Under the pieces are notes generated by a model that saw only the letters and a list, made by a program, of their open reading frames with translations, had not been told where the DNA came from and did no database searches. Shown in pieces: positions 30,329 through 37,581 of a DNA stretch of 64,000 nucleotides. The stretch comes from Stieleria neptunia. Lineage in GTDB: Bacteria > Planctomycetota > Planctomycetia > Pirellulales > Pirellulaceae. The translations under genes were made by a program, and so were the position numbers. Each line of letters starts with the position of its first letter. The first letter of the stretch is position 1. The stretch lies in assembly GCF_007754155.1 (NCBI RefSeq), contig NZ_CP037423.1, positions 8,924,938-8,988,937 on the forward strand. The letters are read 5' to 3'.

Positions 30329-31051
30329 TCATCCGCGCCGTGGCTGATAGAGGTCCAAATCGGCCCGTCCGCCCAGCGAGGCATAGACGGCCACGATTGC
30401 TTTCAGCCCGCCCCAAAAGTCGGCTTCGGCATCGCCCGTTTGCTGCCCGCCGACGGTAAACAGGTAATCCGCGGGCAACGAAAACGATCGGCCGATGGCT
30501 TGCCCCCCATCGCCGGTTGCCACGATGACGGCTTCAAAATCAGCCGATTCCCCGTCCTCAAACGTCAACTGAAAATCGGGCGGCACGTCATCGTCATCCT
30601 CTGCTTCTTCGGGCACTGCTTTCTCGGGCACAGCTTCTTCGGCCACTGCTTCTGCGGGCACAGTGTCCTCCGCCCCGGCAGACACCAGGTCCATCGCCGT
30701 CACCCGCACGGGACAGCGGAGGCGACCGCGCAGCAAATCGGTTTCTGTCAGCGGCAACCAGACGCGGTCGATCCACTCGCCGATCGACAACGGCAGCGAC
30801 TGGGGAACCGCATCACCGGCCTGAGCATCCAATGCCCCCCTGGCCAACGGCGAAACACAGCGATCGGGCATCATCGGGATCGGCTCGTCACGCATGGTTG
30901 CGATCGAATGGGCAACCGCCTCCGCCTCAAACAGCGTCACGTCATACCCCAGAAAGCGACCGTAAAGTGCCGCTTCGATGCCCAGCGGCCCGGCTCCGAT
31001 CACGGCGATCGATCCAGGCGGTTCCAATGTCGCAGTCGTTTCAGTCATCAT
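30329..31051 (-). CDS. FAD/NAD(P)-binding oxidoreductase
   Basis: 240 residues. An N-terminal Rossmann motif, IAVIGAGPLGIEAALYGRFLGYDVTLFEA, and a later ATG-type FAD contact (AVIVATGDGG) indicate a small flavin-dependent oxidoreductase. A low-complexity acidic insert (repeats of AVAEEAVPEKAVPEEAEDDDD) splits the middle. The start (ATG 31051 or 31048) lies only five bases from the left end of the RAYT element, so its original leader or N-terminus may have been replaced. It shares strand and order with thiO and the DUF2064 gene, suggesting one former operon now split by the insertion. Substrate unknown. Confidence 0.72.
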   Translation of the reverse strand: MMTETTATLEPPGSIAVIGAGPLGIEAALYGRFLGYDVTLFEAEAVAHSIATMRDEPIPMMPDRCVSPLARGALDAQAGDAVPQSLPLSIGEWIDRVWLPLTETDLLRGRLRCPVRVTAMDLVSAGAEDTVPAEAVAEEAVPEKAVPEEAEDDDDVPPDFQLTFEDGESADFEAVIVATGDGGQAIGRSFSLPADYLFTVGGQQTGDAEADFWGGLKAIVAVYASLGGRADLDLYQPRRG

Positions 31052-31055
31052 CTCA

Positions 31056-31839
31056 GAAAAGGTGTCCGACACCTTTTTGGCTAAATAGGGAATTTGCGAG
31101 GACGTCCGCGTGGACGCATGGTTGATTCCAAGTCGAGTCGACGAGCGGTCGACTCGACCCAGGTTTCGTCTCCGAACGGGACTCCCCGCTTGATGCACCA
31201 ATGAAGTTGCTCGCGTTCTTTCTCCGAAAACGCCATCGACACCCATTCGGTCCAACCAGGCCGTCGGGGAATCGGCCACGGGGACAGTAGTTTTTTTTCA
31301 TTGGACGATCCATGCCGCCACCGCCAAAGACTGCTCCATCTCCATTGATCCGCCTGCTGACACAGATTGCCCGACAGTGCGTTGCGTTCGACGTAGCGAC
31401 AAAGTGTCAAAAAGTGCTCATCGCATTGCACGGGAAATGACTTGAATCGCCCTTGATAGAGATGACCTTCACCGGTGGATTCATAATGAGCATGATAGCG
31501 CTGGGTGTGGGTCAAGCATAGCCATTGCCCAAAACGCCCCATTTCCCCATCCACCTCGGGACTGACCACGAGATGCCAATGATTGGGCATCACGCAGTAG
31601 CTATACAGTTTAATTTTTGAACGCTCGACGGCTTGCCGCAAGATCTCTTCGAACGCGACGTAGTCGGCTTCCTTATGGAAGATTTCGTCTCGCCGATTGG
31701 CGCGATTGAGCATGTGATAAACACACCCCGCCTCATCGGCCCGTTTGGGTCGTCCCATCGCCACTCCCTCGCCAGCAAAGCGGGAATCCTACCGCCGCAA
31801 AATTGCCTAGTCAACCAAAAAGGTGTCGGACACCTTTTC
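31056..31839 (-). mobile_element. RAYT transposon with 25-bp perfect inverted ends
   Basis: 784 bp: one transposase gene framed by perfectly inverted 25-bp ends. The left end (31056-31080) is GAAAAGGTGTCCGACACCTT plus TTTGG; the right end (31815-31839) is its reverse complement. Each end is itself a hairpin, AAAAGGTGTC-x-GACACCTTTT. Inserted between thiO and the oxidoreductase gene; the right end now supplies the last codons of thiO. Confidence 0.85.
31081..31758 (-). CDS. REP-associated tyrosine transposase (RAYT, IS200-like Y1)
   Basis: 225 residues of the Y1/IS200-like family (PF01797). Visible: VYHMLNRANRRDEIFHKEADYVAFEEIL at the start, the HUH metal motif in MPNHWHLVV, THTQRYHAHYESTGEGHLYQGRFKSF with candidate catalytic Tyr, and RYVERNALSG with WRWSSLW. 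It should nick and rejoin single-stranded DNA at hairpins. The ATG at 31758 follows GAGGGAG; a GTG two codons earlier is possible. Its stop lies just inside the left palindrome, so gene and ends form one compact element. Confidence 0.9.
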   Translation of the reverse strand: MGRPKRADEAGCVYHMLNRANRRDEIFHKEADYVAFEEILRQAVERSKIKLYSYCVMPNHWHLVVSPEVDGEMGRFGQWLCLTHTQRYHAHYESTGEGHLYQGRFKSFPVQCDEHFLTLCRYVERNALSGNLCQQADQWRWSSLWRWRHGSSNEKKLLSPWPIPRRPGWTEWVSMAFSEKEREQLHWCIKRGVPFGDETWVESTARRLDLESTMRPRGRPRKFPI

Positions 31840-32995
31840 CGAGAGACTGCAAGTCGATCGGCGGCTGGTCACCGGCCATCACGTCGGCCAGGCACGTGGC
31901 GGTCCCGGGCGAGAGATGAATGCCGCTGCGGAAATGCCCCGCGGCAACAAAGATCGACTCGCTATCAGGCAATTTGCCACAGATCGGGAATCCATCAAAC
32001 GTCATCGGCCGCAGACCGGACCAGGCCCCCAGCTCGCGCGCCTTTCTCAGCGGCGGACAAATACGGTGGGCGAACTCGCGAAACTCCGTCAGCATCGCCG
32101 GCGTCGTCCCGCGTTGGAACCCCACCTCTTCTTCGCACGAACCGACCAACACGGCACCGTCACGTCGCGGCACAAAATAACGCTGACCAAAGTTGATGAT
32201 GCTGGACAAAACCGGCCGCTCCGTTTTCAGTAACAACACCTGGCCGCGGACCGGCACCAGACTGGTCGCCAGCTTCAACCGCTCGGCCATGAAACCGCTC
32301 CACGTGCCGCCACAAACCACAACCTGCCCGGCGTGCACCTGACGTCGCGGCTGATGCCGACCTTCCACCGACACCGTCACGTCCGAACCGTCTTCGCGGA
32401 GATCGACCACACGGGACCGATCCAGAAACGTCACCCCCGACCGATCACAGGCACCGATCAAGGCCTGCAAGAACAGCGGCGGACAAATCTGGTACTCATC
32501 GGGCACCCACCAGGCCCTGGCACGCGACTCACGATCGGCCCAACTCGCCAGCGCCGGCTCGCGCGAGCTCAACTCCCCCAGCGACCTCTCCTGGCATTCG
32601 ATCGACAACTCGCGCCAATAGGAAACCATGCCCACCATCGATGCGGTCTCACCGGCGGTGTCCGACAGATACCATCCGCCGCAACGCGCCAACTGTGAAT
32701 CCACCCCCGACTCCGCCTTCAACCGCTCCACCCACTCGGGAAACAGTTGGTGACTGAGTCCTCGCAGCCGATCCATCGGGTCGGTCGCACTGTCGAGATT
32801 CGCCGGCGGAAGAATGCCCGCCGCAGCCCACGAGGTGGCGGATCGAAACGGTGTGCCGATCGAGCACGCATCGGTTTCCTCGACGACCAAACGGTCCCGA
32901 TCGATGACCGTCACGGTTCGGCCGCGACGAGCCAATTCATAGGCCAGCGTCAAACCGATGGCACCGGCGCCAATCACCACCACGTCCGTCTTCAT
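31811..32995 (-). CDS. thiO: Glycine oxidase ThiO (D-amino-acid oxidase family)
   Basis: FAD-dependent oxidase giving dehydroglycine for thiazole synthesis. 394 residues; dinucleotide fold VVVIGAGAIGLTLAYELARRG, SWAAAGILPPAN (typical of ThiO), VCGGTWSGFMAERL, VPVRGQVLLLKT, YFVPRRDGAVLVGS and GLRPMTFDGFPICGKLPDSESIFVAAGHFRSGIHLSPGTA. ATG 32995 overlaps the stop of the DUF2064 gene (ATGA). The last ten codons (GKGVRHLFG and stop) are encoded by the right end of the RAYT element, so the native C-terminus was replaced after LQSL. The core fold looks complete, so activity may survive. No other thi genes nearby. Confidence 0.9.
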   Translation of the reverse strand: MKTDVVVIGAGAIGLTLAYELARRGRTVTVIDRDRLVVEETDACSIGTPFRSATSWAAAGILPPANLDSATDPMDRLRGLSHQLFPEWVERLKAESGVDSQLARCGGWYLSDTAGETASMVGMVSYWRELSIECQERSLGELSSREPALASWADRESRARAWWVPDEYQICPPLFLQALIGACDRSGVTFLDRSRVVDLREDGSDVTVSVEGRHQPRRQVHAGQVVVCGGTWSGFMAERLKLATSLVPVRGQVLLLKTERPVLSSIINFGQRYFVPRRDGAVLVGSCEEEVGFQRGTTPAMLTEFREFAHRICPPLRKARELGAWSGLRPMTFDGFPICGKLPDSESIFVAAGHFRSGIHLSPGTATCLADVMAGDQPPIDLQSLGKGVRHLFG

Positions 32996-33696
32996 GCCAA
33001 TCCCCGCTGCGAGACCGCTTGTTCGACTGTCCGATAGAGCGACGGGTGCCGCGTCTCGCCGCTGCACGCCTTCAATTGAATCAGCAATCGCTCCAACTCC
33101 TTGATCGTGTCGACGTCTTCCATCGGGGGCAACGTCGCCAACCGTAACCCCGCCTGCTCCGCGCGTCGACAGGTCAGATCAAACACCGAATCGCTGCTCC
33201 AAGGCATCTCGTCCATCAACCCCTGATACACGTCTCGCCACGGGCCGCGCAAACCGATCAAATAGTAGCCGCCGTCGATTGCCGGCCCCAGGACCACGTC
33301 GTGTTCACCCAGCAACTCACCGGCCCGGTCGACCACCGCACCGTCCAGCAGGGGGCAATCGGCACCAATCAGAACCCGATCGACATCCGGCTCGGTGGCT
33401 TGCTTGAACCAGGCTTTCATCCGGCACCCCAGATCACCGTCGGCCTGGAACCCGATCCCCCAACCCGACGGCAACAACGCCGCAAAGTCCGCTTGCCGGT
33501 CTCGGGGCGTGATCACAAACGAACGCTCCTCCGCGACGGCGGCCAGTTGGGTGGCCAGATGCTGACAGAACGCCCGATGCACGTCGGCGGCATGGCGCAT
33601 GCCGATCGCGGCACCCAGCCGGGTTTTCACCCGCCCCGACGCCCAGTACTTGGCCATCACGCCCAAAATCAGTTTTCGACTAGAACTTCGATGCAT
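32992..33696 (-). CDS. DUF2064 / TIGR04282-type glycosyltransferase
   Basis: 234 residues with a GT-A-like nucleotidyl/glycosyltransferase fold. Family marks: LGVMAKYWASGRVKTRLG at the N-terminus, VLIGADCPLLDG (the DxD-like site), VLGPAIDGGYYLIGLRG and MPWSSDSVFDLT. In some bacteria relatives are annotated in arsenosugar synthesis; that link is not supported here by neighbours. ATG 33696 is chosen because an upstream TTG start (33738) adds only non-conserved residues. Four-base overlap with thiO indicates coupled translation. Confidence 0.87.
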   Translation of the reverse strand: MHRSSSRKLILGVMAKYWASGRVKTRLGAAIGMRHAADVHRAFCQHLATQLAAVAEERSFVITPRDRQADFAALLPSGWGIGFQADGDLGCRMKAWFKQATEPDVDRVLIGADCPLLDGAVVDRAGELLGEHDVVLGPAIDGGYYLIGLRGPWRDVYQGLMDEMPWSSDSVFDLTCRRAEQAGLRLATLPPMEDVDTIKELERLLIQLKACSGETRHPSLYRTVEQAVSQRGLA

Positions 33697-34251
33697 CCAA
33701 GCCAACGGTTTCGTCAAAGGTGGTGAAGGGTCAAACAAGGGTCAAACCGATGGAAAGACGACCGCCATTATCCACCCGGAGGCTTCCTTGAGCACCCCAG
33801 CGGCCTGTCGATTGAACCGATGTTCCGAAATCAACGCGATCGCATGCGGCCCAACGCGTATGCGAGGCACGCCACGTGGCCCCTTGCCGACGCGTGCGGG
33901 CGCCACTCGACGGGCCGCCAGGGGAACGTGCCCGGGGAATCCGTGGGCGACTCGGCATCGGATCGATGGCCCGGTTCAACCGCTAAAACCAAACCCCGCG
34001 TGACATTTACCGCGGCAGATTCCCTCTGATTGGTGTGATTCTTGTCGTCAATGCGGTTACCATACGAGTTGGGCGTGACCGGACGTCGCCGCAACTTTAT
34101 TTGTGAAAATCGTTTTCCGATTTTCCACGTTCCTCTCCAATGAGGCGCGTCAGTTGCGTAGACTTCTCGTCTCGCCAATATTGATAACCTGGAAAATCTG
34201 GCACCCCGCACCACGAACCCTGGTGCCGCCAGACCACCAACACGGTCACTT
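33697..34251. other. Intergenic region before the Ser/Thr kinase
   Basis: 555 bp between divergent genes. Short open frames on both strands have no recognisable sequence or ribosome-binding site. I see no repeat family here. It should hold the promoters of the kinase and of the DUF2064-thiO operon. Confidence 0.45.
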
Positions 34252-35820
34252 ATGTCGGAACCGTCGCCCCAAAAGTTTCTAGAGCTGGTCGAGAAAAGCC
34301 GCCTGGTCGATCCAGTCAAAATGAAGCGGTTGACGGAGAAGGTTCGCGAACACTACGACGGCGGGTTGCCGAAAGACGCTCAAACGTTGGCCCGCTTGTT
34401 CGTCAAGAACGGATTGCTGACCGAGTGGCACAATGAAAAGCTGCTCAACGGAAAATACAAAGGCTTCTTTTTAGGCAAGTACAAGCTGCTCGGCCACATC
34501 GGCACCGGTGGGATGAGCAGCGTCTATCTGGCCGAACACACCAAATTGCATGACCGTCGTGCGATCAAGGTGTTGCCCAAAAAACGCGTCTCGGATTCGT
34601 CTTATCTGGCTCGGTTTCAACTCGAAGCCAAAGCGATCGCGTCGCTGAATCATCCGAACATCGTCCTGGCCTACGACATCGATAACGAAGGCGATGTGCA
34701 CTACATCGTGATGGAATACGTCGACGGCCTGGATCTGCAAGCGTTGGTCAAACGCGACGGCGCCCTGGATCCGTCGACGGCTGCCGAAGTGATCGGGCAA
34801 GCCGCCCGCGGTCTGGCCCACGCCCACTCCAAAAACGTGATTCACCGCGACGTCAAACCGGCCAACCTGCTACTCGATTCCTCCCACACCGTCCGCCTAC
34901 TCGACATGGGACTGGCACTGATGGGGGCCGAAGAAGACGAATCGCTGACGGTGGCCAACAACGAAAACGTCCTCGGCACCGCGGATTACCTGGCCCCCGA
35001 ACAAGCCCTCAACAGCCATACCGTGGATCATCGTGCCGACATCTACGGACTCGGATGCACGATGTACTTTCTGTTGACCGGCCAACCGCCGTTCAACCAA
35101 GGCACCTTGGCCCAGCGGATCGCGATGCATCAAAAAGAGATGCCCAAACCGATCCGCGAGATCCGCCGCAATGTCCCCGGCGAACTGGAGGGCATTTGCG
35201 TCAAAATGATCCAAAAGGATCCCAAGTATCGCTACCAATCGGCGACCGACGTGGCCGAAGTCCTGGAGCGATTCGTGGCCAAAGTCCCGCGCGGCCAAAA
35301 AGTAACCATCGGACTGGGCGAGCTGCCGGATCTCGACGGAGACGGTTCGTCATCGATCTCGCTGGACGACAACGACGTCCGCCCCAACCAGGGCGGCGAC
35401 ACCCTGTCCAACAAAAACGACGACACGCTGGCCAGCAGCCGCAGTCGGCTGATCCGCGGCGAAGGGTTAAGCGCCAACGACAGCGGAAAGATGATCAATG
35501 TGAAACGCTCCAAAATCGACTTCAATGACAACAGCTTCTTGGACCTGCAAGTCGAATCGGGCTACGGCGGGGCGACCGCTCGGCAGCCCCCCGCCGAAAA
35601 ACCGAAGTCGGTGATCGGCAAGCGCCAGCACTATCCCGAACGCACCGACGGACGTTCCAGCGTTCACGTCGGGGGCGAATCCGACGTTCATAAAGTGGAC
35701 AGCCGAAAGCCGGTCAAAGAAAAAGGCGTCGATAAAGTACTGATCGCCGCGCTCCTGGTCGCCTTTTTTATCGTTGCGGTCGGCCTGGGGGTTTTCCTGG
35801 GACGTGTCACGGGACCGTAA
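34252..35820 (+). CDS. Membrane-anchored Ser/Thr protein kinase
   Basis: 522 residues. An N-terminal ~75-residue helical region (KFLELVEKSRLVDP... LLTEWHNEKLLNGKYKGFFLGKY) typical of planctomycete kinases precedes a Hanks-type kinase domain (~77-345): GTGGMSSVYLAEH loop, Lys106 in AIKVL, Glu125, HRDVKPAN (198-205), APE (248-250). The metal-binding DFG is DMG here (218-220), seen in some active bacterial kinases. After a disordered acidic linker the C-terminus has one membrane helix (VLIAALLVAFFIVAVGLGVFLG), so the kinase faces the cytoplasm with almost nothing outside. Followed 128 bp downstream by an acyltransferase gene. Confidence 0.95.
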   Translation: MSEPSPQKFLELVEKSRLVDPVKMKRLTEKVREHYDGGLPKDAQTLARLFVKNGLLTEWHNEKLLNGKYKGFFLGKYKLLGHIGTGGMSSVYLAEHTKLHDRRAIKVLPKKRVSDSSYLARFQLEAKAIASLNHPNIVLAYDIDNEGDVHYIVMEYVDGLDLQALVKRDGALDPSTAAEVIGQAARGLAHAHSKNVIHRDVKPANLLLDSSHTVRLLDMGLALMGAEEDESLTVANNENVLGTADYLAPEQALNSHTVDHRADIYGLGCTMYFLLTGQPPFNQGTLAQRIAMHQKEMPKPIREIRRNVPGELEGICVKMIQKDPKYRYQSATDVAEVLERFVAKVPRGQKVTIGLGELPDLDGDGSSSISLDDNDVRPNQGGDTLSNKNDDTLASSRSRLIRGEGLSANDSGKMINVKRSKIDFNDNSFLDLQVESGYGGATARQPPAEKPKSVIGKRQHYPERTDGRSSVHVGGESDVHKVDSRKPVKEKGVDKVLIAALLVAFFIVAVGLGVFLGRVTGP

Positions 35821-35948
35821 TGGCCAGCGGCGGCCGGGCTCTCTAAACTTGCGGTCACAAACATCGAACCGTCCGCAACGCGTGCGTCGACGCTTCGAAC
35901 CGGCGCCTGCCATCCCTCCGCCTCTCCGCCCCAGATTCCAAAGCGCCG

Positions 35949-37193
35949 ATGACCGTCGTTTTCGAGCGTCCGTATGAGTTCGTCCCTCCCTTCCGAGGCA
36001 CATTGTGGCCCTGGCTGATCCAGCGGCTGCGGTTGTACGATCGCTACCTGAAACGCAAAGAAGGCGTGGTCGACTACGAACTGCGCGGCACCGAGCACCT
36101 CAAACAGTCCCTCGATGCCAAACACGGCGTGCTGCTGGCGCCGAATCATTGCCGCTATGCCGATCCGCTGGTGATGGGTTGGCCGGCACGACAACTGGGC
36201 ATCCATGTGCACGCCATGGCGTCCTGGCACCTGTTCAACGAAGGCCGTTTCGACCGCTTCGCGCTGCGACGGATGGGAGCGTTCAGCATCTTTCGCGAAG
36301 GCAACGATCGGCAATCACTCGAAGCCGCGATCGACATCCTGGTCGAAGGCCGACGCCCGTTGATCATCTTCCCCGAAGGCACCACCAACCGCACCAATGA
36401 CCAATTGAAACCGCTGCTCGATGGAGTCGCCTTCATCGCCCGCACCGCCGCCAAACGACGGGCCAAACGTCACGCCGACCCGGCCCAATCCGCCGCAGCG
36501 GGCAGCGGACACGTCGTGGTCCACCCGGTCGCCATCAAATACCTGTGCCTGGAAAACATCGACCGCTGGGCGACGCAGCAATTGGACCAATTCGAACAGC
36601 GTCTCGGTTGGAAACTGATGCCCCGCCGCAGCATCCGAGAACGCACCGTCCAACTCGCCGAAGGCCTGTTGGCGCTCAAAGAAGTCCAGTACTTCGGCCA
36701 TTGCAACGGCGGCGATTTATCCACACGGCGAGACAACTTGATCGAACATGTCCTCTCGTCCACCGAATCCCAAATGAAGCTGGACAAACCCTCCGAGGAC
36801 ACCCGCGAACGCGTCCGGCTGATTCGCTCCACCGCGTCTTCCCGCTATTTCGACAACGGTGCCGATCCGTCGACGGCGACCGAATTGAAACGCTACGTCC
36901 TCGCCGCCGACTTTGCCCAAGACCTCTCGTCCTATCCCGACAGCTACCTGATGCCCGACCAGGTCACCGACACCCGGATCGTCGAAACCATCCAGCGGAT
37001 GCAAGAAACCGTCAACGGAAAAGCAGATCACACGATCCCCTTGAAGGCGGTCATCGAGTTCGCGCCGGCCATCGAAGTCGACACGCGACGGCCCCCCAAA
37101 GGCCGACGTGATCCGCTGATGCAATCAATCGAAGACGACCTCACCGCACGGCTCGCGAAACTCGCCACCGAAGCACGCAGCTTGCAGTCTTAG
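35949..37193 (+). CDS. 1-acyl-glycerol-3-phosphate acyltransferase-like protein (PlsC family)
   Basis: 414 residues, PlsC-type phospholipid/glycerolipid acyltransferase. The catalytic HX4D box is NHCRYAD (~58-64). The substrate-binding FPEGTTNRTND lies at ~138, with the GAFSIFREGNDRQS block between them. The C-terminal ~200 residues are hydrophilic and not part of the core domain. No clear membrane segment, so peripheral. Longer than classical PlsC (about 250), resembling planctomycete paralogues of unknown acyl acceptor. Confidence 0.88.
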   Translation: MTVVFERPYEFVPPFRGTLWPWLIQRLRLYDRYLKRKEGVVDYELRGTEHLKQSLDAKHGVLLAPNHCRYADPLVMGWPARQLGIHVHAMASWHLFNEGRFDRFALRRMGAFSIFREGNDRQSLEAAIDILVEGRRPLIIFPEGTTNRTNDQLKPLLDGVAFIARTAAKRRAKRHADPAQSAAAGSGHVVVHPVAIKYLCLENIDRWATQQLDQFEQRLGWKLMPRRSIRERTVQLAEGLLALKEVQYFGHCNGGDLSTRRDNLIEHVLSSTESQMKLDKPSEDTRERVRLIRSTASSRYFDNGADPSTATELKRYVLAADFAQDLSSYPDSYLMPDQVTDTRIVETIQRMQETVNGKADHTIPLKAVIEFAPAIEVDTRRPPKGRRDPLMQSIEDDLTARLAKLATEARSLQS

Positions 37194-37230
37194 CTTGAAC
37201 GGACCGTCCAGCTCGGGACGACCGGTTTTT

Positions 37231-37558
37231 CGAGTACGACGACGACCTGGAAAGGACGTCGTACAACGATCCGCTTTTCAAGTACGACGGCCCTTCCGGG
37301 CCGTCGTCCCCTGAACTCCCGACGACGACCTAGAAAGGACGTCGTACATCGGTCCGCTTCTCAAGTACGACGGCCCTTCCGGGCCGTCGTCCCCTGAACT
37401 CCCGACGACGACCTGGAAAGGACGTCGTACATCGGTCCGCTTCTCAAGTACGACGGCCCTTCCGGGCCGTCGTCCCCTGAACTCCCGACGACGACCTGGA
37501 AAGGACGTCGTACAACGATCCGCTTCTCGAGTACGACGGCCCTTCCGGGCCGTCGTCC
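37231..37558. repeat. 83-bp tandem array of the ACGACGGCCC hairpin repeat
   Basis: Units begin AGTACGACGGCCCTTCCGGG at 37281, 37364, 37447 and 37530, exactly 83 bp apart; a partial unit precedes. Each unit has a perfect 10-bp hairpin ACGACGGCCC-TTCC-GGGCCGTCGT and a second weaker palindrome, ACGACCTGGAAAGGACGTCGT-like. It fills the ~390-bp gap between two converging genes, so it could act as a bidirectional transcription stop. No gene within. Confidence 0.95.
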
Positions 37559-37581
37559 AAAGGGCTCGCCCCGACGTCCTT

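Noticed and set aside
37231..37558. CRISPR-like array
   Set aside because: The whole 83-bp unit is repeated; no distinct spacers.
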